From: Kitasatospora papulosa
GTDB lineage: Bacteria > Actinomycetota > Actinomycetes > Streptomycetales > Streptomycetaceae
DNA length: 64,000 bases
Direction of reading: 5' to 3'
Assembly: GCF_000717245.1 (NCBI RefSeq)
Contig: NZ_JNYQ01000012.1
Location: forward strand, 261,505-325,504
Every line of letters starts with the position of its first letter. Within the stretch, counting starts at the first letter, position 1. The translations under genes were made by a program, and so were the position numbers. The notes under the pieces are model-generated. The model was not told the origin of the DNA, did no database searches, and was given only the letters and a program-made list of their open reading frames with translations. This document shows, in pieces, positions 1-8,941 of the stretch.

Positions 1-2
1 GC

Positions 3-1520
3 CGGCCCCTCCCCGACAGCACCCTCCACGTCCTCGACCTCCACGGCGAGCCGGTCCCGCCCGGAGTGCCCGGCGAGCTCTGGATCGGCGGCCCCGGCGT
101 CGCCCTCGGTTACGCCGGGGACCCCGGGCAGACCGGGGAGCGCTTCGTCACCCGGACCCTTGCCCGCGACACAGGCGCCCGCCCCGAACGCCTCTACCGC
201 ACCGGCGACATCGCCCGCTGGGACACCCGCGGCCGGGTCCACCTGCTCGGCCGGACCGACGGCCAGGTCAAACTGCGCGGTCACCGCATCGAGATCGGTG
301 AGGTCGAGGCCCACCTCGCCCAGTGGCCCCCGCTCGCCCGGGCCGTGGTCACCGTACGCACCGACACCGGGGGAGAGGCGGCGCTCTGCGCCTACTGCGT
401 GCCCGAACCCGGCGCCGCCCTGGACGTCCGGGCCCTGCGCCGCCACCTGGCCCGCTCGCTGCCCTCGTACATGATCCCGTCCCACTACGTCGAACTGCCC
501 GCCCTGCCACTGACGGCCAACGGCAAGGTCGACACGGCCGCCCTGCCCGCGCCCCGGGCCGAAGCGGGGGACCGGCCCCACGAGGAACCGGCGACCCTGT
601 ACGAAATCGGGGTCGCCCGGCACTGGAAGACCCTCCTGGGGTGCGAAAGGGTCGGTCTGGAGGACGACTTCTTCGAGCTCGGCGGCAGCTCGGTCAAACT
701 CATCGAACTCCTCCACCACCTGCGCACCGAATTCGGCGTCGGCGTCCCCGTCAGCAGGCTCTACCAAGGCACCACCCTGCACGGCATGGCCGCCACCGTC
801 GAGGACGTCCTGCACAGCACCGGCACCGACGAACTGCCCTGCCTCACCTTCAACCCGGGACAGCACTCCGCCCTCTTCTGCTTCCCGCCGGCCGGTGGCC
901 ACGGCCTCGTCTACCGGGGCCTGGCCACCCACCTCCCCGACCACACCGTCATCGGCTTCAACTACCTCCCGGGCGACGACAAGACCGCCCGGTACGCCGA
1001 CCTGATCGAGGCGGCCCAGCCCGAAGGCGCCTGCCTGCTCCTGGGCTACTCCCTCGGCGGCAACCTGGCCTTCGAGACCGCCAAGGAGCTGGAGCGCCGG
1101 GGCCGCCGCGTCGCCCACGTCGTCATCCTCGACTCCCGCCGCATCCTCACCGCCTACGAACCGGACGCCACCGGCATCGCCGCGTTCGAGAGCGAACTCG
1201 CCGAGCACCTGCGCAGACACACCGGGTCCGAGGCCGTCACCCAGGAGACCCTCGCCCACGCCGCCGAGTACCTCGCCTTCTGCGGACGCACCCCCAACAC
1301 CGGCACCGTCACCGCGACCGTGACCGTGATCACCGACGAGGACAAGGCCACCCTCTACGCCGCCGGGGAACGGGGCACCTGGCACGGCAGCTCCACCACC
1401 GCCACTGCCGCACTCCGCGGTTCCGGCCGCCACGCCGACATGCTCGACGCCAAGCACCTGCGCCGCAACGCAGAGCTGGTGCGCTCCGTCCTGAAGGGAG
1501 ACGCAGCCCATGGCGGATGA
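3..1520 (+). CDS. NRPS C-terminal fragment: partial A, T and thioesterase domains
   Basis: The gene enters from the left edge, so its start is missing. The first ~170 residues are the end of an adenylation domain, with YRTGD, a GRTDGQVKLRGHRIE stretch and the NGKVD lysine motif. A carrier domain follows (DDFFELGGSSVKL near residue 225; its serine carries phosphopantetheine). The last ~200 residues are a thioesterase with the nucleophile motif GYSLGG. This is therefore the releasing end of an NRPS. The TE is compact and of the type seen both in terminal TEs and in single-amino-acid loading proteins. The stop overlaps the next start by 11 bases, so the FAD enzymes downstream are translationally coupled to it. 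The substrate cannot be read because the A-domain core is outside the window. Confidence 0.93.
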   Translation, partial: RPLPDSTLHVLDLHGEPVPPGVPGELWIGGPGVALGYAGDPGQTGERFVTRTLARDTGARPERLYRTGDIARWDTRGRVHLLGRTDGQVKLRGHRIEIGEVEAHLAQWPPLARAVVTVRTDTGGEAALCAYCVPEPGAALDVRALRRHLARSLPSYMIPSHYVELPALPLTANGKVDTAALPAPRAEAGDRPHEEPATLYEIGVARHWKTLLGCERVGLEDDFFELGGSSVKLIELLHHLRTEFGVGVPVSRLYQGTTLHGMAATVEDVLHSTGTDELPCLTFNPGQHSALFCFPPAGGHGLVYRGLATHLPDHTVIGFNYLPGDDKTARYADLIEAAQPEGACLLLGYSLGGNLAFETAKELERRGRRVAHVVILDSRRILTAYEPDATGIAAFESELAEHLRRHTGSEAVTQETLAHAAEYLAFCGRTPNTGTVTATVTVITDEDKATLYAAGERGTWHGSSTTATAALRGSGRHADMLDAKHLRRNAELVRSVLKGDAAHGG

Positions 1521-3192
1521 CGGCCGGAGCGACTGGACCAGCAGGGAGCGTGCCCCCGGCACACCGCCCCGCGTCATCGTCATCGGCGCGGGCGTGGCCG
1601 GCCTCTCCACCGGCTGCTACGCCCAGATGAGCGGCGCCAGGACCCGCATCTTCGAGAAGCACGTGCTGCCCGGCGGCTGCTGCACCGCCTGGTCGCGCGA
1701 GGGATACCTCTTCGACTACTGCATCGAGTGGCTCATCGGCACCGCCCCCGGCAACGACGCCCACCAGGTGTGGAGCGAACTCGGCGCACTGGACGGCAAG
1801 TCGGTGACCAACTTCGAGCTGTTCAACAAGGTCGAGGACGAACACGGCCGGTCGGTCACCTTCTACAACGACCCCGGCCGGCTGGAGACCCACCTCCTCG
1901 AGCTCTCACCCGCCGACGCCCCCCACATCCGGGCCTTCACCCGGGACCTGCGCCGCTTCATCGACATCGAGCTGTACCCGTTCCTGACCGCGCCCGCCCT
2001 GCGGACCGTACGCGAGAGGGCCGGGACCCTGCGCACGGTGCTCCCCGCCTTCCGGCTCTTCTGGCGGACCGCCGCCACCCCGATGCACGTCTTCGCCGAC
2101 CGGTTCGAGGACCCGCTGCTGCGCAAGGCGTTCCGCAACATCTTCTTCCAGGACCCGGGAGGCTTCCCGCTGCTGCCGTACCTCTTCAACATGGCCGCCG
2201 CCCACCACGGCAACGCCGGCTTCCCGCAGGGTGGTTCGCTCGGACTCGCCCGCTCCGTCGAGGAGCGCTACCGCAGCCTCGGCGGCACGGTCACCTACCG
2301 GGCCCGCACCGAACGGATCCTGGTCGAGAACGACCGGGCGGTCGGCATCGAACTCCGCAACGGCAACCGGTACTTCGCCGAACACGTTGTCTCCGCCTGC
2401 GACGGCCACACCACCGTCTACGGTCTCCTCGGCGGCCGGTACACGGGCCCCCGGATCGACAAGCTGTACACCGACCTCCTGCACCGCCCGGGCACCCTCT
2501 TCCCGGCCGTCGTCTCCGCCTTCGTCGGTCTGCGCGGCGACCTGGATCCCGACGAGGCGCACAGCACCACCCACCTCCTCGGCCCGGACGACGCGGACCA
2601 CCTGCCCGGCGCGCTCCAGGACAGCCTCGTCGTCCAGGCGCGCTCCCGCTACAGCGGCGGCTTCGCCCCGCCGGGCCACTCCGTCCTGCACTGCACCTAC
2701 TTCAGCGACTACGCCCACTGGAAGGACCTGCGCACCCGCAACCGCAAGGAGTACCGCCGACGCAAGCGCGAAGTCGCCGACTTCGTACGGGACTTCCTGG
2801 AACGCCGCACCCCCGGCATCGCCGACCGCATCGACGTCATGGAAGTCGCCACCCCCGCCACGACCCACCGCTACACCGGCAACCTGGGCGGCTCCATCCT
2901 CGCCTGGAAGGCGTTCTCGGAGGCCGACGACGTCGCGGCCCGGCTCGTCGGCAAGGACCGGATGCGGCTTCCGGGCCTCGACGGCTTCTCCATGGCCGGC
3001 CAGTGGATCGGCATGGGAGGTCTCATCCGCGCGGCCTCCACCGGCCGCTTCGCCGTCCAGTACCTCTGCCGCGAACTCGGGCTGGAGTTCCGGGCCTGGG
3101 AGAGCAAGGGCGCCGAGCCGTGGCACCCGGGGAAGCTGGGCCACCTGCCCCAGCTCGACCGGTGGTCGGCCCGGGGGAGCGAGGAGTCATGA
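1510..3192 (+). CDS. CrtI-like FAD-dependent oxidoreductase, paralogue 1
   Basis: This 560-residue flavoenzyme has an N-terminal Rossmann dinucleotide site (IGAGVAGLSTG, residues ~25-35) and a C-terminal FAD-contact region (GGLIRAASTGR). This layout matches the phytoene desaturase/NAD(P)-FAD oxidoreductase superfamily. The ATG lies inside the end of the NRPS gene. It is clearly paralogous to the next gene: both share STGCYAQM, PGGCCTAW and a YTGN motif near the C-terminus. Family members remove or move hydrogens on polyenes, lipids or carrier-bound chains. In an NRPS operon it probably desaturates a building block or acyl chain. The substrate is not readable from sequence. Confidence 0.88.
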   Translation: MADDGRSDWTSRERAPGTPPRVIVIGAGVAGLSTGCYAQMSGARTRIFEKHVLPGGCCTAWSREGYLFDYCIEWLIGTAPGNDAHQVWSELGALDGKSVTNFELFNKVEDEHGRSVTFYNDPGRLETHLLELSPADAPHIRAFTRDLRRFIDIELYPFLTAPALRTVRERAGTLRTVLPAFRLFWRTAATPMHVFADRFEDPLLRKAFRNIFFQDPGGFPLLPYLFNMAAAHHGNAGFPQGGSLGLARSVEERYRSLGGTVTYRARTERILVENDRAVGIELRNGNRYFAEHVVSACDGHTTVYGLLGGRYTGPRIDKLYTDLLHRPGTLFPAVVSAFVGLRGDLDPDEAHSTTHLLGPDDADHLPGALQDSLVVQARSRYSGGFAPPGHSVLHCTYFSDYAHWKDLRTRNRKEYRRRKREVADFVRDFLERRTPGIADRIDVMEVATPATTHRYTGNLGGSILAWKAFSEADDVAARLVGKDRMRLPGLDGFSMAGQWIGMGGLIRAASTGRFAVQYLCRELGLEFRAWESKGAEPWHPGKLGHLPQLDRWSARGSEES

Positions 3193-4910
3193 GCCGTGAC
3201 ACCAGCCGATCCCGGCCGGGCGGCGCCGGGGCCCGGGAGACGATGATCATCATCGGGGCCGGTCTCGGCGGCCTCTCCACCGGCTGCTACGCCCAGATGA
3301 ACGGCTACCGGACCCGCATCCTGGAGATGCACGAGATGCCCGGCGGCTGCTGCACCGCCTGGGAGCGCGGCGGCTTCACCCTGGACGCCTGTGTGAGCTG
3401 GCTCCTCGGCAGCGGCCCCGGCAACGAGATGCACCAGATCTGGCTGGAGCTCGGGGCCCTCCAGGGCAAGGAGATCCGCCATTTCGACGTCTTCAACATC
3501 GTGCGCGGCACCGACGGGAGGGCCGTCCACTTCTATTCCGACCCGGACCGGCTCGAAGCCCACCTCATCGCCCTCTCACCCGCCGACGCCCGGCTGGTGC
3601 GGACCTTCTGCCGGCAGCTGCGCAGCTTCCGCAAGGCGCTCGCCGTCTACCCGTTCCTCAAGCCCGTCGGGCTGATGGGACGCAGGGAGCGCTGGCGGAT
3701 GCTGGCCTCGTTCCTGCCCTACTTCAACTCCGTCCGCACCACGATCAGCGTCCTGATGAGCGACTTCTCGGCGAGGTTCGAGGACCCGCTGCTGCGCGAG
3801 GCGTTCAACTTCATCCTGTACGAGAAGCACCCGGCCTTCCCCGTCCTCCCGTTCCACTTCCAGCTCGCCTCGCACGCCAACCTCTCCGCCGGCGTCCCCG
3901 AAGGCGGCTCCCTCGGGCTCGCCGAGTCGATCGAGGCACGCTACCGGCGGCTCGGCGGCGAGGTCTCCTACAACACGAAGGTCGAGTCGGTGATCGTCGA
4001 GGACGACCGGGCGGTGGGTGTCCGGCTCAGCGACGGCGGCGAGCTGCGCGCCGACATCGTCGTGTCGGCCTGCGACGGATACACCACGGCCATGAAGTTC
4101 CTCGACGGCGCGTATCTCGGCGAGGACTACCGCCGTCTCTACACCGAGACCATCCACGAACCCGGCATGGTCTTCCCCGGCTACTTCACCCTCTTCCTCG
4201 GCCTCTCCCGCCCCTTCCCCGAGGGCGACCCCTGCACCACGTACCTCCTCGACGACGCCATGGCGGCCGAGCTGACCGGCATCCGCCACCCGAGCATCAA
4301 CGTGCAGTTCCGCAGCCGCCACTACCCCGAGCTGTCCCCGCACGGCACCGCCGTCGTCTACGCGACCTACTTCTGCGACATTGCCCCCTGGCGGGCCCTG
4401 GACGAAGGCCCCGAACAGGTCACCCGCACCCGCGGCGGCCAGGAACTGCACACCCTGCCCGTACGGCACGGGCGTGGCTACTACGCCGCGAAACGCCGGG
4501 CCCGCGAGGCGCTCGTCGGCTTCCTGGACCGGCGACACCCCGGCCTGCGGGACGCCGTCGTCGTCCGCGACGTCTCCAGCCCTCTCACCCAGGTCCGCTA
4601 CACCGGCAACCACGACGGCACCGTCCTGGGCTGGCAGCCCTTCGTCGAGAGCGGCGAGACCCTCGAGAAGCTGGTCAAGAAGCACGGCCCGGGGCTCCCC
4701 GGACTCCGTGACTTCTACCAGTCCGGGGTCTGGGCCACCACCGGCGGCCTCATCCGGGCCGCCGCCGCCGGCCGCCACGTCATGCAGTTCGTCTGCCGCG
4801 ACGACGGCAGACCCTTCACCGCGTCCCTCGACCTCACCGCACCCCCGCCGACCCACCGCGTCATCCCCGTGCCCGGCCGCCCCGCCGCACCGACGGAGAG
4901 GAAGTCATGA
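3189..4910 (+). CDS. CrtI-like FAD-dependent oxidoreductase, paralogue 2
   Basis: The start ATG overlaps the previous stop as ATGA, so the two FAD enzymes are translationally coupled. The frame is open further upstream, but that upstream translation is Arg/Pro-rich shadow sequence. The 573-residue protein begins with a disordered ~17-residue tail, then IIIGAGLGGLSTG for FAD. PGGCCTAW, YTGN and GGLIRAAAAGR match paralogue 1. Two tandem copies suggest either a heterodimer or two successive dehydrogenations; this is inference. CrtI-like enzymes occur in several lipopeptide and NRPS clusters, but no specific product can be named. Confidence 0.88.
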   Translation: MSRDTSRSRPGGAGARETMIIIGAGLGGLSTGCYAQMNGYRTRILEMHEMPGGCCTAWERGGFTLDACVSWLLGSGPGNEMHQIWLELGALQGKEIRHFDVFNIVRGTDGRAVHFYSDPDRLEAHLIALSPADARLVRTFCRQLRSFRKALAVYPFLKPVGLMGRRERWRMLASFLPYFNSVRTTISVLMSDFSARFEDPLLREAFNFILYEKHPAFPVLPFHFQLASHANLSAGVPEGGSLGLAESIEARYRRLGGEVSYNTKVESVIVEDDRAVGVRLSDGGELRADIVVSACDGYTTAMKFLDGAYLGEDYRRLYTETIHEPGMVFPGYFTLFLGLSRPFPEGDPCTTYLLDDAMAAELTGIRHPSINVQFRSRHYPELSPHGTAVVYATYFCDIAPWRALDEGPEQVTRTRGGQELHTLPVRHGRGYYAAKRRAREALVGFLDRRHPGLRDAVVVRDVSSPLTQVRYTGNHDGTVLGWQPFVESGETLEKLVKKHGPGLPGLRDFYQSGVWATTGGLIRAAAAGRHVMQFVCRDDGRPFTASLDLTAPPPTHRVIPVPGRPAAPTERKS

Positions 4911-5962
4911 AGATCGCCAAATGGGTGGTCCGTGAACACGTCGAAGGCGTCCCCGACGTGGACCGGATCTACCAGAAGGTCGTCGAGGACGTCGACGTGG
5001 CGCTCGCCCCCGACGAGATGCTCCTGCGCACCCGCTACGTCTCCGTCGACCCCTACCTTCAGGGCATCGCCCTCGACACACCCCTGGGCGGGCACATGGG
5101 CGCCGACTCCATCATGGAGGTGGTGGAGGCGGGACCGGCCGCCGCCCACCGCGTCGGCGACCTCGTCCAGGGCTTCGGCGGCTGGCGCACCCATGTGATC
5201 TCCACCGGGGCGGCCGAACCCTGGCAGACCGGCACCTTCCCCATGGTCTTCCCGGAGTTCCGCAGACTCGACCCCGGATGGTACGACGACGCCCTGCCGC
5301 TGCCCACCGCCCTCAGCGTGATGGGCGGCCCCGGCATGACCGCCTGGGGGACCCTCACCAAGTACATGACGATCAGCCCCGGCGCCACCTTCGTCGTCAG
5401 CGGGGCCTCCGGTGCGGTCGGTGCCCTCGTCGGCCAGCTCGCCTCGCTCGAGGGCGCCCGGGTCGTGGGCACCACCTCCTCCCCGGAGAAGGCCGATCAC
5501 CTCACCGCGCTCGGCTTCGACGCGGTGATCGTCCACCGGCACGGGGACGAGGCCGGCACCGTCCGCGACGCCCTGGCGCAGGCAGCCCCCGACGGCGTGG
5601 ACCGGTACTTCGACAACCTCGGCGGCACCGTCACCGACGCCGTGTTCCCCCTGCTCAACGTCGGTGCCCAGGTGGCGGTCTGCTGGCAGTGGGCGACCCA
5701 GGTGGGCAACGAGCACACCGGCCCCCGGCTGCTGCCGTACCTGATGTTCCCGCGCGCCACCGTCCGCGGCATCTTCTCCCCGGAATGGTTCACCGAGGAG
5801 AACTGGCGGGACCTGCACGACGAGCTGGGCGGCCGGGTCCGGCGCGGCGAGGTCGTCTGCGACCACACGCTGCACCACGGCTTCGACAGCATCCCCGCCG
5901 CCTACGCCAGCCTCTACGCCGGGCATGCGGCCAACCGGGGCAAGGTCCTGATCGAGCTGTGA
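4907..5962 (+). CDS. MDR-family NADP-dependent oxidoreductase (zinc-free)
   Basis: The 351-residue protein begins four bases inside the preceding gene (ATGA overlap). It has the medium-chain reductase layout: an N-terminal GroES-like part (YVSVDPYLQG, near residue 45) and a Rossmann cofactor part (VSGASGAVGALVGQLA, near residue 165). Zinc-ligand cysteines are absent. This matches the prostaglandin/leukotriene reductase and curcumin reductase branch, which reduces alpha,beta-unsaturated carbonyls with NADPH. Next to two desaturase-like flavoenzymes it could reduce an enone or enoyl intermediate; that role is inferred. It is the last gene of the tightly overlapping run that starts with the NRPS. 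Confidence 0.9.
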   Translation: MKIAKWVVREHVEGVPDVDRIYQKVVEDVDVALAPDEMLLRTRYVSVDPYLQGIALDTPLGGHMGADSIMEVVEAGPAAAHRVGDLVQGFGGWRTHVISTGAAEPWQTGTFPMVFPEFRRLDPGWYDDALPLPTALSVMGGPGMTAWGTLTKYMTISPGATFVVSGASGAVGALVGQLASLEGARVVGTTSSPEKADHLTALGFDAVIVHRHGDEAGTVRDALAQAAPDGVDRYFDNLGGTVTDAVFPLLNVGAQVAVCWQWATQVGNEHTGPRLLPYLMFPRATVRGIFSPEWFTEENWRDLHDELGGRVRRGEVVCDHTLHHGFDSIPAAYASLYAGHAANRGKVLIEL

Positions 5963-6011
5963 TCCCGCCTCCTCCGCGCCCGCGCCCCGACGACCCGTTC
6001 CAGGAGGTACG

Positions 6012-7202
6012 GTGACCGCCACCGAGCCCGCGCCCCCCGCACAGGTGCCCATGCACCGCCTGCACTTCGACGTACCGGGGCCGCCCCGTCCCGCCGAACT
6101 GCCGGGCGGCGCGCCCGCCTGGCTGGTGAGCCGCTACGCGGACGTCCGCCAGGTGCTCTCCGATCCGAGGTTCGGCCGGGCCCTGCTGTACGCCCCCGAC
6201 GCACCGGCCCTCTCCGACGTACCCGACCTCGTGAACAGCCCCGACCTGATGTTCAACCAGGACGGTCCCGACCACCTGCGCCTGCGCCGCACACTGCGCC
6301 GTGCGTTCACCCCGCGCGCCGTCGCCCGCTGGCGGCCGTGGATCGCGGCGATCGTGGAGGACCTCCTCGACCGTCTGGAGGCCTCGCCGCAACCGGTCGA
6401 CGTGGTGGCGGAGTTCACCCTCCCCCTGCCGGTGGCGGTGATCAGCCGGCTCATGGGACTCGACGAGCCGGCCCGGGACCGGATGCGGTACTGGAGCGAG
6501 CACGCCTTCTCCGACGGCACCCACGACAGCCGGCAGGTGGCGGACGCACTCGCGGAGTTCAGAGCCTTCGGCGCGGACCTCCTCACCGAGCGGCGGCGGG
6601 CTCCCGGTGACGACCTGATCAGCGGGCTGGTCGCGGCCGCCGACCAGGAAGGAGGCGTCCCCGAGTCCCGATTGGTCGGCCTGGTGTGCGGGCTGGTCGT
6701 CGGCGGCCACGACAGCACCATGACCATGCTCGGCAACGCGCTGCTCTACCTCCTGGGCGAACGCCCCGAGACGTGGCCGCGGCTCGGCGCCGACGAGCAG
6801 GCCGCCGGACACCTCGTGGACCGGATCATCCACCTCGTCCCGCTGGGTGACGACCGCGGCAGTGCCCGGCACGCCGCCACGGACGTCGAGGTCGGCGGGG
6901 TGACGATCCCGGCCGGCGCGATCGTGCTCGCCGACTGCGGTATGGCCAACCGCGACCCGGAGGTCTTCCCGCCCAGCACCCTCCACGACCTGTTCGCCCC
7001 GTTGGAGGCCCCCACCCTCTCCTTCGGCGCGGGCCCCCACTACTGTCTCGGCGCCTGGCTCGCACGCACGGAGCTCCAGCTCGCCCTGCACCGGCTGGCC
7101 GCCCGCTTCCCCGGCCTACGCCTTGCGGAACCCGTGGACACGGTCTCCTGGCGGGCCGGCACGACCTCCCGCAGCCCCCAGCGGCTCTCCGTCAGCCGGT
7201 AG
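6012..7202 (+). CDS. Cytochrome P450 lacking the ExxR motif
   Basis: The GTG start follows an AGGAGG site and lies 49 bases after the MDR gene. At 396 residues it has normal bacterial P450 length. The haem-binding loop is FGAGPHYCLG (residues ~337-346, Cys ligand present), and the I-helix carries GGHDST. At the K-helix, where P450s nearly always have ExxR, the aligned sequence is VDRIIHL, so ExxR is replaced by R-I-I-H. The downstream IPAGAIV and haem regions align normally, so this is not a frameshift. Loss of ExxR is known in a few Streptomyces families such as CYP157. It probably oxidises the product of the adjacent NRPS; this is inferred from position. Confidence 0.9.
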   Translation: MTATEPAPPAQVPMHRLHFDVPGPPRPAELPGGAPAWLVSRYADVRQVLSDPRFGRALLYAPDAPALSDVPDLVNSPDLMFNQDGPDHLRLRRTLRRAFTPRAVARWRPWIAAIVEDLLDRLEASPQPVDVVAEFTLPLPVAVISRLMGLDEPARDRMRYWSEHAFSDGTHDSRQVADALAEFRAFGADLLTERRRAPGDDLISGLVAAADQEGGVPESRLVGLVCGLVVGGHDSTMTMLGNALLYLLGERPETWPRLGADEQAAGHLVDRIIHLVPLGDDRGSARHAATDVEVGGVTIPAGAIVLADCGMANRDPEVFPPSTLHDLFAPLEAPTLSFGAGPHYCLGAWLARTELQLALHRLAARFPGLRLAEPVDTVSWRAGTTSRSPQRLSVSR

Positions 7203-7594
7203 CCGCCGCAGAGGCCGGATCGCTCTCGGCGTGACGGGTGCCCGCCGGGCTGATCGGGCCTCGATCGCCGGTCCGCCGCCCGCGTGCCCGCCGGGAACAC
7301 CACCCGCGCCCGCCGACCGTTCGCCGAGGGGCCCGCTGCCCGCGACGGCTCATGTGGAGGTCGCCTCCGGCGGCGCACGTACGTGGCGTGTGTACGTGGC
7401 GTGTGTACGGGAAACCACGGACGCGCGGGACCCGTTCGCCTGGAAGAGTCTCTGTCGGAACGGGGGGGCCGCACACGGGGGTGCGTGCGTGACCGGGCGC
7501 GAGGCCACGGTTCCGGGGGAGAGCAGGGGCCGGCGGGGTGAACGTCCCGCCGGCCTCGCAGCTGCGGCACGCGACCGAAAGCGACAGGACTCTG
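7203..7594. other. Intergenic region upstream of the MFS gene
   Basis: This 392-base stretch contains no convincing gene on either strand. Its one notable structure is the short tandem repeat at 7379-7409, annotated separately. The codon pattern of open frames here is unlike that of neighbouring genes. It probably holds the promoter of the transporter/decarboxylase/flavoenzyme genes. Confidence 0.5.
7379..7409. repeat. Tandem 13-bp repeat GTACGTGGCGTGT (2.4 copies)
   Basis: Two perfect head-to-tail copies of GTACGTGGCGTGT occupy 7379-7391 and 7392-7404, with a partial third copy (GTACG). They lie about 190 bases upstream of the MFS start. Short phased repeats in such a position often bind an activator or repressor. 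No regulator can be assigned. Confidence 0.6.
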
Positions 7595-8803
7595 ATGCAT
7601 GCGACCTCTCTGAGGGCCGGGTCCGATCCGAAGCCGAAACTGTTCACCACACCGTGGTGGTGGCGGTGGGCGCTCGGCACCTGTTTCGCCCGTATCACCG
7701 AGCCCATGGCCACGCTGGCCCTCATCAGCCTGGGAACCTTCGTCAGCGGCTACTCCTACGGTGCGTTCCTCGTGAGTGTGTACGCCTTCACCGGTGCGCT
7801 GACGGCAACCACGTCCGGAAAGCTGATCGACCGCGCCGCACGGCCACGACGGCTGGTGCTGATCATGACGTCGTCGTCGTTCCTTCTCCATGTCGCACTG
7901 GCCGCGTTCGGGACCTTCCGTCTCTCCACGGTCCTGATCACCGTGACCACGGCCCTGTGCGCCGCCCTGCCGGGAGGAATTCCCGGACTCTCGCGCTCGG
8001 TTCTCGTCAGGTACGCCGATCCGCGTCTTCGGAACCTGGCGTTCTCCTGGGACTCCATCATGACGGAGGCCGGCTGGATCCTCGGGCCGGTCGTCATCGC
8101 GGGGCTGACCCTGACCGGACTCCCCTGGGTGGAGGTCGCGGCCATGGCCGTCACCTTCCTCGGAGTCCAGCTCTTCCTCGGCCCGCTGGTCGGAGGAGAC
8201 AGGGGGACGCCGTCCGACGCCCCCACGACCGCACCAGGATCCCTGTGGTCGTACCGCACCGCATGGCCCGGCCTCGTCGACTCCGTCTCGATCGGCATGG
8301 CGGTCACGGGTGTCGTCTCGGCGCTTCCCGTCCTCCTGCCGAGAGCCGGGGCCTCCCCGGCGTGGTCCGGAATCCTCGTCAGTCTTCTGGCCGCCACCGG
8401 CATCGCCGGAACCCTCGTCTACGGAAAGACGGCGGGGAGGATCCCGCTGCACATCACCGTCCAGTCGCTCCTCACGCTCATCGGTGTGCTCACCACCGTG
8501 GTCGCGCTGGCGTTCAGTGACAGCGCGCTGTCGGTGGCCGTGTGGGTCGGGGTCTCCGGCTTCTTCATCACTCCTTTCAACACCCAGCGGTCGATAAGTC
8601 TGGAAGCCAGCATCCCGCCCGCGCTGCACACCCAGGGATTCTCGGCACAGTTCGCGCTCTTCGGACTCGGATCCGCGATCAGCGCCGGAATGCTCGCGCT
8701 GATCAGCGGCGTCACGGCGGCCCTGCTCGCCATCGCCGGATTCGCGCTCCTGATCTCGGCGGTGACCCATGGCGCCGTGCGGAAGGAAATCCTCACGGCG
8801 TGA
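7595..8803 (+). CDS. MFS transporter
   Basis: The 402-residue protein is mostly hydrophobic, with about 12 membrane segments. A positively charged loop typical of MFS proteins (KLIDRAARPRR) lies between segments 2 and 3. An upstream in-frame GTG at 7538 is possible, but the added residues are hydrophilic and look non-coding. The ATG at 7595 gives a normal cytoplasmic N-terminus. It lies on the same strand as, and upstream of, a PLP decarboxylase and a flavoenzyme, so it may export or import a related amino acid or the product of the upstream NRPS. The substrate is unknown. Confidence 0.82.
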   Translation: MHATSLRAGSDPKPKLFTTPWWWRWALGTCFARITEPMATLALISLGTFVSGYSYGAFLVSVYAFTGALTATTSGKLIDRAARPRRLVLIMTSSSFLLHVALAAFGTFRLSTVLITVTTALCAALPGGIPGLSRSVLVRYADPRLRNLAFSWDSIMTEAGWILGPVVIAGLTLTGLPWVEVAAMAVTFLGVQLFLGPLVGGDRGTPSDAPTTAPGSLWSYRTAWPGLVDSVSIGMAVTGVVSALPVLLPRAGASPAWSGILVSLLAATGIAGTLVYGKTAGRIPLHITVQSLLTLIGVLTTVVALAFSDSALSVAVWVGVSGFFITPFNTQRSISLEASIPPALHTQGFSAQFALFGLGSAISAGMLALISGVTAALLAIAGFALLISAVTHGAVRKEILTA

Positions 8804-8941
8804 ACGGGCACGGGGATCCGACTCTCCGCGGGGCCCGCTGAACCCCGCGCCCGGCCCTGGCACAACCCGGTGTGACCGGCGGTTCGTGCACGCGCGACGC
8901 CCGGCCCGGCGATGACCTCAGACAACTCATGCGAGGAAACA

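Noticed and set aside
323..1630. Arg/Pro-rich frame inside the first NRPS fragment
   Set aside because: Composition is typical of an out-of-frame reading of high-GC coding DNA and it conflicts with clear A/T/TE motifs in the other frame.
1728..3188. Upstream extension of the second FAD enzyme frame
   Set aside because: The added ~490 residues are Arg/Pro/His-rich shadow of the first FAD gene. The FAD motif begins right after the ATG at 3189, which overlaps the previous stop.
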